A program made the position numbers and the translations under genes. Shown in pieces: positions 39,890-47,324 of a stretch of DNA of 64,000 bases. The DNA is taken from the NCBI RefSeq assembly GCF_008087625.1, contig NZ_CP042997.1, forward strand, positions 3,534,001 through 3,598,000, read 5' to 3'. The notes below the pieces were generated by a model. That model saw nothing but the letters and a program-made list of their open reading frames with translations, had not been told where the DNA came from and did not search any database. Within the stretch, counting starts at the first letter, position 1, and each line of letters starts with the position of its first letter. This stretch comes from Aquisphaera giovannonii (lineage in GTDB: Bacteria; Planctomycetota; Planctomycetia; Isosphaerales; Isosphaeraceae).

Positions 39890-39962
39890 TGGGCAGAGTG
39901 AGAGTTGAACTCACGACACCAGGATTTTCAGTCCTGTGCTCTACCAACTGAGCTATCTGCCC
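39890..39962 (-). tRNA. tRNA-Phe (anticodon GAA)
   Basis: On the minus strand the 73-nt sequence begins GGGCAGATAGCTCAGTTGGT and folds into a cloverleaf. The acceptor stem GGGCAGA pairs with TCTGCCC. The D-arm carries AGCTCAGTTGGTAGAGC. The anticodon stem CAGGA/TCCTG encloses loop CTGAAAA with anticodon GAA. The T-arm is GTGAGTTCAACTCTCAC. The discriminator base is A and no CCA is encoded. All stems are complete, so it is probably functional. Confidence 0.97.
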
Positions 39963-40234
39963 GGAGTCTCATGAACGCATGCCAGGATAAGGCGAGTCAG
40001 CCCGGTTGTCAACCACCTCGTCCTCCGATCCTCGATCCCGCCGGGCGTCCCCGGCCTTCCGCGACACCTTGCGGGCGGGGCTAGCGAACCCGCACTGATT
40101 CTACAACCATGTTCTAAATTCGCGATTTGCGTCAATACAGTCGGGGCGGTTCTCACCCCACCCTCCGGCGTCTTAGGTTCTGGAGGGAGCCTCGGCGATC
40201 GACGACGCACACCTCCTCTTGGGGCTGGACCGGC

Positions 40235-41038
40235 ATGGGCAAGGGCACGAACGCGCATCAAGAAGGGGCGGGGCTCGCGGACGCGATGGGGAACGCGCCA
40301 CGTCCGAGCCATTTCCCTCTCCTGCGGCTGCTCCAGCTCCTGGTGCTCCTCCAGACCGAGCGATACCCCAACGCCCGGAGACTGGCCGAGATTTGCGAGG
40401 TCAGCCGACGGACGATCTACCGCGACCTTGCCATGCTGGATGAGGCGGGGATCCCGATCCTCTATCGGCCCGAACGGCAGGGATATCAGCTCGCCCGCAG
40501 GATGTTCCTCACGGACCCGCGCATCGAGGAGCATGAGGCATTGGCCCTGTTGATCCTCAGTCGCAACTGGGCCGCGGGCGAGGACCTCGGGCTTTCGCGG
40601 GCCGCCGGATCGGCCGTGCAGAAGGTCCTCCAAGCGCTTCCCGAGCCGTTGCGCGACAACCTGCTGGCCGCGGCCGAGGTGGTCGGGGACCGGCCGGCGG
40701 AGGGGGCCGTGAGCGCGGAACGCACCGAGATCCATTCGCTGCTCTTGAAATCGCTCTCGGACCGTCGCCATGTCCGCATCTGGTTGACCGTGGCCGGGAG
40801 CGACGCGGTGGAGTGCACCAAGCTCGCCATCTATCGACTCTCCAGGATCGACGGCCAGTGGTGCCTCGTCGGCCGATCGAGCCGTCATGCGGATGTCTGC
40901 CTCATCCCGATGCGCAGCGTCTCGCGGGCCGAGAGCACGGAGGAGGCGTACTCCATCCCTCCGCGTTTCAATCTGGAGCGGTTCCTCGAGCAGGCACGGC
41001 CCGCGGTCGAGGGTCGCCCGCACCTGAATGTCGGATGA
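40235..41038 (+). CDS. HTH/WYL-domain transcriptional regulator
   Basis: About 267 residues. The N-terminal winged helix reads FPLLRLLQLLVLLQTERY, ARRLAEICEVSRRTIYRDLAMLD and IPILYRPERQGYQL (DeoR/HTH_11 type). The C-terminal part is a WYL domain (LAIYRLSRIDGQWCLVGRSS, then DVCLIPMRSVSRAE). WYL regulators bind single-stranded nucleic acid or other ligands and often control DNA repair or defence genes. The start is uncertain: the ATG at 40235 was taken and an ATG at 40286 is close. No obvious target gene is adjacent. Confidence 0.8.
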   Translation: MGKGTNAHQEGAGLADAMGNAPRPSHFPLLRLLQLLVLLQTERYPNARRLAEICEVSRRTIYRDLAMLDEAGIPILYRPERQGYQLARRMFLTDPRIEEHEALALLILSRNWAAGEDLGLSRAAGSAVQKVLQALPEPLRDNLLAAAEVVGDRPAEGAVSAERTEIHSLLLKSLSDRRHVRIWLTVAGSDAVECTKLAIYRLSRIDGQWCLVGRSSRHADVCLIPMRSVSRAESTEEAYSIPPRFNLERFLEQARPAVEGRPHLNVG

Positions 41039-41534
41039 TTCGCCACGATCGGCACGGTGCGTGATGCCTCCGCCGTCATGGGCCGCTCGCAACCACGCCG
41101 GTCCGGGCGACCGTCGGCCCATCTCGAGTAGGACGGGGCGGTCGACTTCTCAAGGAAACGAAGAAAACGTGCTTTTTGAGATTGACGTCCGAACGTCCTA
41201 TCGGTAACTTCATGATGGGATTTGTCAGGCCTATCAAAGGCTTTCGCAGATCCCCATGAGGCTTGCGACATTCAGGTCAACAGTCTTGTGGATCTTTTCT
41301 CGGGTGTATCGCCGAAATCGGGCAAGTTGCTCAACGGTTGGATATTGCCCCTCTCGCACGGATGTGACTTCGGGACGACATGCGGGGGTCGACGACAGCG
41401 TCGCGATCACCGAGCGTCTCCCTTCCTCAGACCCTGAAGATGCTTGCACTGGGCATTTTGTCCGACTCGCCCCCCACCACACGACGCGCCGGGAAGGGGA
41501 AGCTCGGATTGCAGCGCAGCAAGGAGGTGGCTCC

Positions 41535-41717
41535 ATGTTGGTCCTGCGCCCGGATGTGAATCGCCACGTCGTCTCAGGCCATCACGATCGTTGGATGACG
41601 CTCCCGGCCCACGCGGAGCGAGTTCGATCGGGATCTCACCCCCGGCCCCGGTCCTCCTCATCGGCGAGGATAGCGGCGTGCCGTCCCTTCCCGTCGGGCC
41701 TGCTTCGGTGTTCGTGA
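41535..41717 (+). CDS. Possible small protein with perfect Shine-Dalgarno, unknown
   Basis: A 60-codon frame beginning MLVLRPDVNRHVVSGHHD, preceded by AAGGAGGT seven bases before the ATG. The composition is Arg/Ser-rich toward the C-terminus, which is typical of non-coding frames in GC-rich DNA. Only the ribosome site argues for it. It should be kept as a weak candidate. Confidence 0.2.
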   Translation: MLVLRPDVNRHVVSGHHDRWMTLPAHAERVRSGSHPRPRSSSSARIAACRPFPSGLLRCS

Positions 41718-42082
41718 CGCACTTCCAGAGAAACGTCACATCGGCTCGCATCGCATGACGCGAAACGGAGTGAGCTCCGATCCCGACCGGGGATCCTCGT
41801 CCCTCGCTTCATGGCCCCGAAGCCGCGGAACCACGAAGGCCCCACGATCCGCCCTCAACATCCATCAAATAACGACGAGATCCGTCTCCTTATGAACCTC
41901 CCATCGATCACTCACGTTGAAGGGCCGGCACGATTGGTCGTGAGGGATGAGACGGACGTGCTCGAGTCCCGGTTGTGGGATCGTGCGCGGCTCAATTTGC
42001 TCCTGCTCTACGGCGGACTCCGGAGTGGCGCCGCGAACGCCAAGGTTATGCCCCCTCCCGGCGGCGCCGGCCCCTTGACGGG

Positions 42083-42105
42083 GGGGCAGGGCCAGCCCTG
42101 ACCCC
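42083..42105 (-). terminator. Hairpin downstream of the nuclease-fold-like gene
   Basis: GGGG CAGGGC CA GCCCTG A CCCC forms a strong stem with one bulged A, 18 nt past the stop of the minus-strand gene that ends at 42124. There is no U-run. Confidence 0.38.
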
Positions 42106-42123
42106 GGGCCGCCCGCAAGGGAG

Positions 42124-42822
42124 TCAGGCGATCGCGATCGGCCCGGCAATCGCCGCAGCCTCGAGGGGCCTCGAGCTGTAGACCCACCGGTTGCCGACCT
42201 TCCCGACGACGACGCACGCGCCCGATTCGCGGAGGCAGTAGGCCACGCGACGGGCGAAATCGACCGGGCGATCGAGCCTGCGGGCCAGGTCGTCGGTCGT
42301 GAACGGCATCTCCCAGTCCCATCCCCCGGGAAGCAGCGTCCACAGGTCCGACGGCTCGTCGACGGACATCCGACCCGCGACCTGGACGAGGCGGCGATCC
42401 GCGACGGCGAAGCCCGGCCGCCGGCGCCGAGGCAGGCGGACCTCGTCGATCTCCACCTCCACGACCTCGAGCGACAGGTTCGGATCGGGCAGGCTACGCG
42501 CCAGGCCCACGAGGTCGTCGAACACGTCGAGGCGCGTGCCCCGCTTCGAACTCCGTCGCGAAACGGTCTCCGGCCCGTCCCTGGGCGCCCGGAGGACGAT
42601 CCGTTTCCGGACGACGACCGGCTTGACGACCCGGATGCGGTGCGAGGGAAGCAGCCGCGCGAGCTTCGCGCGCAACGGCCCGAGCGACGCGGACTGGACC
42701 TCGATGACGCGGCCCGTCGCGTCGATCGCGTCGACGCGGAAGCCGTCGAGGGCCACCTCGCTGCGGCCCCCGCCGGCGTCACCGTACAGGTCCTTCAAGG
42801 CACGGTGCAGGCTCGATTCCAA
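42124..42822 (-). CDS. Uncharacterised protein with possible PD-(D/E)XK-like N-terminal region and winged-helix-like C-terminal region
   Basis: A 232-residue protein. The N-terminal 110 residues read like a restriction-endonuclease fold: LHRALKDLYGDAGG, then GFRVDAIDATGRVIEVQSASL. That segment has an acidic residue, a turn and a hydrophobic strand ending in ExQ, which is a common variant of the ExK half-motif. The next helix is GPLRAKLARLLPSHRIRVVKPV. The C-terminal region has FTTDDLARRLDRPVDFARRVAYCLRESGACVVVG, which looks like a winged helix for DNA binding. The fold call is inference from strand and residue pattern; no relative is known to me by name. It is downstream of pyrE by about 50 nt and in the same direction. 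Confidence 0.55.
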   Translation of the reverse strand: MESSLHRALKDLYGDAGGGRSEVALDGFRVDAIDATGRVIEVQSASLGPLRAKLARLLPSHRIRVVKPVVVRKRIVLRAPRDGPETVSRRSSKRGTRLDVFDDLVGLARSLPDPNLSLEVVEVEIDEVRLPRRRRPGFAVADRRLVQVAGRMSVDEPSDLWTLLPGGWDWEMPFTTDDLARRLDRPVDFARRVAYCLRESGACVVVGKVGNRWVYSSRPLEAAAIAGPIAIA

Positions 42823-42872
42823 GGTGCATCCTCCGTGCGCTCGCCCACCCGGGAGGAGAGGCCTGCCGGGGC

Positions 42873-43457
42873 TCAGGCGGGTGCCAGCGGCTCGACGCCG
42901 AGGTCGCGGATCGTCAGCAGGGGATGGAAGGGGATCCCCTTCGCCCTGAACGCGTCCGCCGCCCCCTCTAGCCGATCAAGCACCACCACGACGAGCGCGA
43001 CCTTGCAGCCCATCGCCTCCACGGCCTCGATGGCCTGCAACGAGGAGCCCCCGGTCGTGGCCACGTCGTCGAGGATGGCGACCGCGGAGCCGCTCGCGAG
43101 CGGGCCCTCGACGAGGTTGCCCATGCCGTGGGACTTGGCCTGCTTCCTCACGAGGAAGCCCCGCAAGTCGCCCCGGCCATGCCAGGGAGCCAGGGCGAGC
43201 GTCGCCCCGACGATCGGGTCGGCGCCCATGGTCAGGCCCCCGACCGCGGCGAGTTCCGGATGGGCCGCCAACCGATCGATGACTCCCAACGCGATGAGGC
43301 GCGCCCCTTCGGCGGAGAGGGTCACCTTGCGTCCGTCGATGTAGTAATGCGACGACCGACCGCTCGCCAGAGTGAACGACCCCAGCCGCAACGCGTCCCG
43401 CTTCAGGACGTCGATCAGTCGAGAACGGGCCGCGTCATCCCAGGTCAGGTCCGCCAT
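42873..43457 (-). CDS. pyrE: Orotate phosphoribosyltransferase
   Basis: A 194-residue protein (EC 2.4.2.10) that joins orotate and PRPP to form OMP in pyrimidine synthesis. Family blocks are FTLASGRSSHYYIDGRKVTLS, GGLTMGADPIVGATLAL, GFLVRKQAKSHGMGNLVEG and the PRPP loop AVAILDDVATTGGSSLQA (126-142 region, Asp130/Asp131). The start ATG at 43457 is supported by GAGGAGGG upstream. The enzyme is cytoplasmic. It is divergent from the cobalamin-domain regulator with 282 nt between starts. No other pyrimidine gene is nearby. Confidence 0.93.
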   Translation of the reverse strand: MADLTWDDAARSRLIDVLKRDALRLGSFTLASGRSSHYYIDGRKVTLSAEGARLIALGVIDRLAAHPELAAVGGLTMGADPIVGATLALAPWHGRGDLRGFLVRKQAKSHGMGNLVEGPLASGSAVAILDDVATTGGSSLQAIEAVEAMGCKVALVVVVLDRLEGAADAFRAKGIPFHPLLTIRDLGVEPLAPA

Positions 43458-43646
43458 GGAGCCCTCCTCACTCACCCCCGCCGGCCAGGGTTTCGTTCGC
43501 CCTGAGCGAATCCCCGGGCCAGGCCAGGCTACCACGTCCCCGGGACCGGGCCAAGTCGAGTGCCCACGCCCGTCATCGCGATCGATCGCCAACCCTCCGG
43601 GCACACCTCGACGGGGCCCTTCCGTCGGCTGAGGAGCGATGTCTTA

Positions 43647-43662
43647 ATTTTCCTTCGAAAAT
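43647..43662. promoter_or_regulatory. Inverted repeat upstream of the cobalamin-domain regulator
   Basis: ATTTTC-CTTC-GAAAAT is a 6-bp inverted repeat with a 4-nt centre, AT-rich against a GC-rich background. It lies about 78 nt before the regulator start. A TATACAAT stretch resembling a -10 box lies at 43696-43703. CarH-type regulators bind palindromic operators at their own promoter, so an autoregulatory site is plausible but not shown. Confidence 0.35.
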
Positions 43663-43739
43663 CTTGGACGCCCATTCCCTGGGAGCTAGGGTCGCTATAC
43701 AATCAAATCGTCCAAAACGTTCAAGGCGGGGAATCGTCC

Positions 43740-44747
43740 GTGGATGCATCGAATGAAAACCTGAAGACGAGGATCGTCGCCCAGGCGCTGGGGCTCAGCG
43801 TGAGCACGGTGAAGCGGTGGGTCGACACAGGCGTGATCGATGCCAGGCGGACGGTCGGCAATCACCGGCTCATACCACGCTCCGAGGCGATCCGCATGGC
43901 GCGGGAGTTGGGGCGGGATCCGGGACTGCTCCAGGCGCAGTCCCCGCGTCCGTCGGCGACGAGCGCGGCCTCGATCGATCAGGCCCTTTGCGACCGCCTC
44001 TATCACCTCCTCCGCCAGGGCCACGACCGCGCCGGCCAGGTCAGGCAGTTGATCCGGACGGTCCACGAGACCGGAGGGGCCGTGGGACTGGCGGATGGGC
44101 TCGTCGGCCCGGTGATGCAGCGGATTGGCCACGGCTGGCAAGAAGGTGCGGTGGACGTGTATCAGGAACATCTTGCGACGCATGTGATCGCGTCGGTCCT
44201 GATGAGCCTGATCGGAGCCTGCCCCGGCACCGGCCCGACGCCGAGGCCGCTGGCGATTGTGGCGGCCCCCGGGGGCGACCCCTACGTCCTCGCGACGCTG
44301 CTTGCCGAGCTGGTCCTCCGCGAGTCGGGCTGGGATGTGTGCAACCTGGGCGTCGACCTCCCGCTCCGATCGCTCGCGAATGCGATCCGCCCGAAGCGAC
44401 CGGGGCTCGTCTGCCTTTCGGTCAGCACGATCAGGGAGCCCGACGCGTTCGACGAGGAGTTCGCCGCGATCCGCGAGGCCGCGGCGTCCGTGAAGGCATC
44501 GGTCATCGTCGGGGGGCGGGGGTTCGGCCCGGAGCTCCGATCGCGGCACGCCGACGTCGCCTCCGGCCATCGGATGGCCGACCTGGCCGACTTCGCACGA
44601 CGCTTGAACACCAGCCTGGGGTCCTCGGCGGCCGCGTCCACCTCGCGAGAGGGATTCGCGGGCCGGCCGGGTCGTTCACGGCCCGACGCCGATCGATCCG
44701 ACACCCGCGGCCAGGCTACGGGGAGGGAGTGGCACATCGATGGGTAG
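43740..44747 (+). CDS. MerR-type HTH plus cobalamin-domain regulator (CarH-like, altered axial ligand)
   Basis: A 335-residue protein from a GTG at 43740 with GGCGGGGAA upstream. Residues 8-50 form a MerR-type winged helix (LKTRIVAQALGLSVSTVKRWVDTG). Residues about 79-160 form the four-helix B12-cap domain carrying W133-x9-E143-H144, the motif that contacts the adenosyl side of cobalamin in CarH. Residues about 170-300 are the Rossmann-like B12-binding fold (LAIVAAPGGDPYVLATLLAEL, then VCNLGVDLP, VIVGGRGFGPEL). In CarH an ExHxxG motif supplies the lower-axial histidine. Here the aligned stretch is D180-P-Y182-V-L-A185, so the histidine is replaced by tyrosine. Either cobalamin binds without His ligation or the protein senses something else. 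The gene overlaps the sigma factor start by 8 nt. Confidence 0.75.
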   Translation: MDASNENLKTRIVAQALGLSVSTVKRWVDTGVIDARRTVGNHRLIPRSEAIRMARELGRDPGLLQAQSPRPSATSAASIDQALCDRLYHLLRQGHDRAGQVRQLIRTVHETGGAVGLADGLVGPVMQRIGHGWQEGAVDVYQEHLATHVIASVLMSLIGACPGTGPTPRPLAIVAAPGGDPYVLATLLAELVLRESGWDVCNLGVDLPLRSLANAIRPKRPGLVCLSVSTIREPDAFDEEFAAIREAAASVKASVIVGGRGFGPELRSRHADVASGHRMADLADFARRLNTSLGSSAAASTSREGFAGRPGRSRPDADRSDTRGQATGREWHIDG

Positions 44748-45729
44748 CCGACAACAGTCGTCCGGCAGGGATCGCTCGGATCATTTCCTGGCGCAAGGCA
44801 AGGAGATCACCATGTTGAATGCCGACGAGGAGCGGTCCCTTCTGGAACGGTTGGGCGAGTGCAAGCGGAAGCTTGCCGCGGCCCTGGCGGACGTCCGCAG
44901 CGTCGACGTGCCGACCGCGGCGGACGACCCCCATGCGCTGGCCCGCTACATCGCCATCGCCTCCGCGGGCCTCGTGGACGGCGTGACGGGGGCGCAGCTC
45001 GGGGCCGTCTATCGTACCTACATGGGGCTCCGCGAACGGTTGGCGATGGCCAACGTGAAGCTCGTCGCCCACGTCGCCAAGCGATTCCGCGATCGCGGGA
45101 TCCCCTACGGCGACCTCCTCCAGGAAGGCTTCTGCGGCCTCCTCGAGGCGATCGACCGGTTCGACCTCAAGCACGAGACCAAGCTCGCGACCTACGCGAC
45201 GTGGTGGATCCGCCAGTCGATCCAGCAGGCGGTGGCGGCGGGGGCCTATCCGGTCCGCCTGACGACCCGGCATCTCCGGCAGCTCGCCCAGAACCAGCAC
45301 GAGATCGATTCGCGTTCCCGAGGCGCCGACGGCCTGCCGCAGGGCGAGCCCGCCGAGACGGGGGGCGAGGTCATCCGCCGGATTCACGCGGCGACCCGCC
45401 CCGCGGTCTCCCTCGACGCCGCCCTGGAACGCAATCAGGGGTTCAGCCTCCGGCAAGCGATCGGGAGCGAGGCCAGCGACGAGATCGACGACATGGACGT
45501 CGAGGAGACCGTCGGCCGCATCGTCCACGCCCTCCGGCCACGCGAGCAGGAGGTCCTGTCGCTCCGATTCGGGCTCGGGGGTCGGCCGCGCCTCTCGCTC
45601 AGCCAGGTCGGCGAGGCACTCTCTGTCTCCAAGGAGCGGGTCCGGCAGATCCAGGATCGCGCCATCGAGAAGCTGCGGAAGATCGCCGACGAGGAGCACC
45701 TCGCCCGGCGGCTGGCCCTCGAGCCCTGA
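44740..45729 (+). CDS. Sigma-70 family RNA polymerase sigma factor (non-ECF)
   Basis: A 329-residue protein with region 1.2-like start (DHFLAQGKEITMLNADEERSLLERL) and region 2 with RERLAMANVKLVAHVAKRF, GDLLQEGFCGLLEAIDRFD and KLATYATWWIRQSIQQAVA. Region 3 includes VRLTTRHLRQLAQNQHEI, and region 4 is LRPREQEVLSLRFGLGGRP with the HTH LSLSQVGEALSVSKERVRQIQ. It is a group 2/3 sigma factor, not ECF. The ATG at 44740 keeps region 1.2 whole; an ATG at 44812 has an excellent AAGGAG but truncates it. The start overlaps the stop of the cobalamin-domain regulator by 8 nt, so the pair is translationally coupled and probably functions as regulator plus sigma. Confidence 0.9.
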   Translation: MGSRQQSSGRDRSDHFLAQGKEITMLNADEERSLLERLGECKRKLAAALADVRSVDVPTAADDPHALARYIAIASAGLVDGVTGAQLGAVYRTYMGLRERLAMANVKLVAHVAKRFRDRGIPYGDLLQEGFCGLLEAIDRFDLKHETKLATYATWWIRQSIQQAVAAGAYPVRLTTRHLRQLAQNQHEIDSRSRGADGLPQGEPAETGGEVIRRIHAATRPAVSLDAALERNQGFSLRQAIGSEASDEIDDMDVEETVGRIVHALRPREQEVLSLRFGLGGRPRLSLSQVGEALSVSKERVRQIQDRAIEKLRKIADEEHLARRLALEP

Positions 45730-45875
45730 TCCGGGCCGGGCGTGATCGGTCCGTCTCGAAGGCCGGGGCGTGGCGGAGCGGGCTCAAGAATCGGCGAGCC
45801 GGACGCCGATCCTGAAGGCATGGCTGCGGAGCAGCACACCGAACGCCACGTTCATTCATGGGACCTCTTCGACCC

Positions 45876-46823
45876 ATGGCCAAACCAAGATTTCGGCCCG
45901 ATCCGGATCGCGATCCGGTCGGGCCGTTCTTGCATTTCCTGATGGCGGAGTGCAACGTCTCGCCGCACACGCTGGCCGCCTATCGTTCCGACCTGATGCG
46001 CTTCCTCCGCTGGCGCAAGGCGAACGCCCCGGGGCCGCTCCGCTCGCTCGACATCCTCTCGCTGAGCGGATACGTCGAGGAGCTGGGCCGGCAAGGCCTG
46101 GCGGCGAGCAGCATCGGACGGCACCTCGCCAGCCTCTCGACCTTCTTCCGCTACCTGGTGTCCGAGGGGAAGGTCGCGGACAACCTGGCGAAGCTCCTCG
46201 TGGCCCCGGCCGTCTGGGATCGGCTCCCCACAGTCCTCGGGCCCGCGGCCGTGGAACGGATGCTGGCCGCACCGAGGCCCGACACTCCGATGGGACGGCG
46301 CGACCGCGCGGCCCTCGAGACGCTCTACGCGACCGGCTGCCGGGCATCCGAGGTGGTCGGACTCCGGGCCGCGGATGTCGACCTGCAGACCGGGCTGGCC
46401 CGCTGCGTCGGCAAGGGGGACAAGGAACGCTGGGTCCCGCTGGGGGCCAAGGCCATCGCGGCGCTGAGGGCCTACCTCGCGGACCGACCGGGCCTCGTCT
46501 CCAGGCATCCCGAGACGCGGACCCTGTTCGTGGCCAGGTCGGGCCGCCCGCTCTCGAGGGTCGGGCTGTGGCGGATCGTCAAGAAGTCCGCGGCGGCGGC
46601 GGGTCTGAAGGGTGACGTCAGCCCGCATACCCTCCGGCACAGCTTCGCGACCCACCTCCTGGCGGGCGGCGCGGACCTTCGGGCGGTCCAGGAGATGCTC
46701 GGGCACGCCTCGATCGCCACGACCCAGATCTATACCCGGGTGGAGATGAGCCGGCTTCGCGAGGTCCACGCCCAGTTCCACCCGCGGGGCCGTCCACCCG
46801 TTGACCCGGACGCGGCCCGATGA
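45876..46823 (+). CDS. xerD: Tyrosine recombinase XerD-like
   Basis: A 315-residue protein with the SAM-like N-terminal domain (AECNVSPHTLAAYRSDLMRFLRW) and a catalytic domain with all expected residues: Arg156 (GCRASEV), Lys180 (VGKGDKERWVPLG), His251 and Arg254 (SPHTLRHSFATHLL), His277 (LGHASI) and nucleophile Tyr286 (TTQIYTRVE). Xer proteins resolve chromosome dimers at dif. Motif details lean to XerD, but XerC cannot be excluded. The start is taken at the ATG at 45876; the ATG at 45858 is possible and no ribosome site decides. It follows the sigma gene by 146 nt. Confidence 0.88.
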   Translation: MAKPRFRPDPDRDPVGPFLHFLMAECNVSPHTLAAYRSDLMRFLRWRKANAPGPLRSLDILSLSGYVEELGRQGLAASSIGRHLASLSTFFRYLVSEGKVADNLAKLLVAPAVWDRLPTVLGPAAVERMLAAPRPDTPMGRRDRAALETLYATGCRASEVVGLRAADVDLQTGLARCVGKGDKERWVPLGAKAIAALRAYLADRPGLVSRHPETRTLFVARSGRPLSRVGLWRIVKKSAAAAGLKGDVSPHTLRHSFATHLLAGGADLRAVQEMLGHASIATTQIYTRVEMSRLREVHAQFHPRGRPPVDPDAAR

Positions 46824-46872
46824 CCGCGCCGACGCTCGCCGGAGTGCCTGACGGGATGCGGCTCGATCGAGG

Positions 46873-47178
46873 TCATACCCCGTGGGGATGACCCCCGGCC
46901 CCGAAGCACCCCTCCAGCTTGGCCTGGACGGTGGGCCGGTATCCCATCGGATCGGCCCCCTTGGGCGGGGCGATGCCGATCCCCTTGCAATCCGCGATCG
47001 GCATGATGCGGACGATCTTCCGGTCCTGATCGGCGAGGAGGGCGACGCGCGTCTCGCCGATGAGCGTCGTGTCCTTCCAGTGGCAGCGGCAGGCGGTGCC
47101 GTCCGGGAGATAGAGCATGACTTCCGGCAGGCCGGCTTCGCTCAGGGCACTCCAGAGGTGGGCGATCAGGTCGGTCAT
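46873..47178 (-). CDS. Small conserved-looking protein, unknown function
   Basis: A 101-residue protein beginning MTDLIAHLWSALSEAGLPEV, followed by two short beta-strands (LYLPDGTACRCHWKDTTL, then RVALLADQDRKIVRIMPIAD). The composition is protein-like, and it ends 49 nt after the convergent xerD gene. I do not recognise the family. No signal peptide is seen. A weak ribosome site leaves the start open. Confidence 0.5.
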   Translation of the reverse strand: MTDLIAHLWSALSEAGLPEVMLYLPDGTACRCHWKDTTLIGETRVALLADQDRKIVRIMPIADCKGIGIAPPKGADPMGYRPTVQAKLEGCFGAGGHPHGV

Positions 47179-47324
47179 CTCGGGGCGATCTCCCGGGCCG
47201 GGACTTCCTGGCGGCCTCCCGACGGGAGGCGTCCCCGCTCAATCCTAGGACACGGTCGGGCGGGGGCGCGATGAATGCGCCGGCCGCGCGGCCGCCATCC
47301 TCGAGGGGAGATGGCAAGGGGGGC

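Larger units (their letters stand above)
41039..42123. other. 1.1-kb stretch without a confident gene
   Basis: No recognisable protein was found on either strand. The part around 41150-41300 is noticeably less GC-rich than the rest of the window. A 14-bp inverted repeat GACGT-CCGA-ACGTC lies at 41184-41197. At 41535 an ATG with a perfect AAGGAGGT upstream opens a 60-codon frame (to 41717) with no family I know. The region could be degraded DNA or could hold a small RNA. It is flanked by a WYL regulator and a nuclease-fold-like protein. Confidence 0.5.

Noticed and set aside
39723-39947. Open frame reading through tRNA-Phe
   Set aside because: The translation comes from the tRNA sequence and its flank; such frames arise at every tRNA gene.
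43660-43705. Classical sigma-70 promoter TTGGAC/TATACA before the cobalamin-domain regulator
   Set aside because: The two boxes are about 26 nt apart, too far for a standard promoter; only the -10-like box was mentioned.
47281-47294. 14-bp palindrome CGGCCGCGCGGCCG
   Set aside because: It consists only of G and C in a GC-rich region and is likely by chance.
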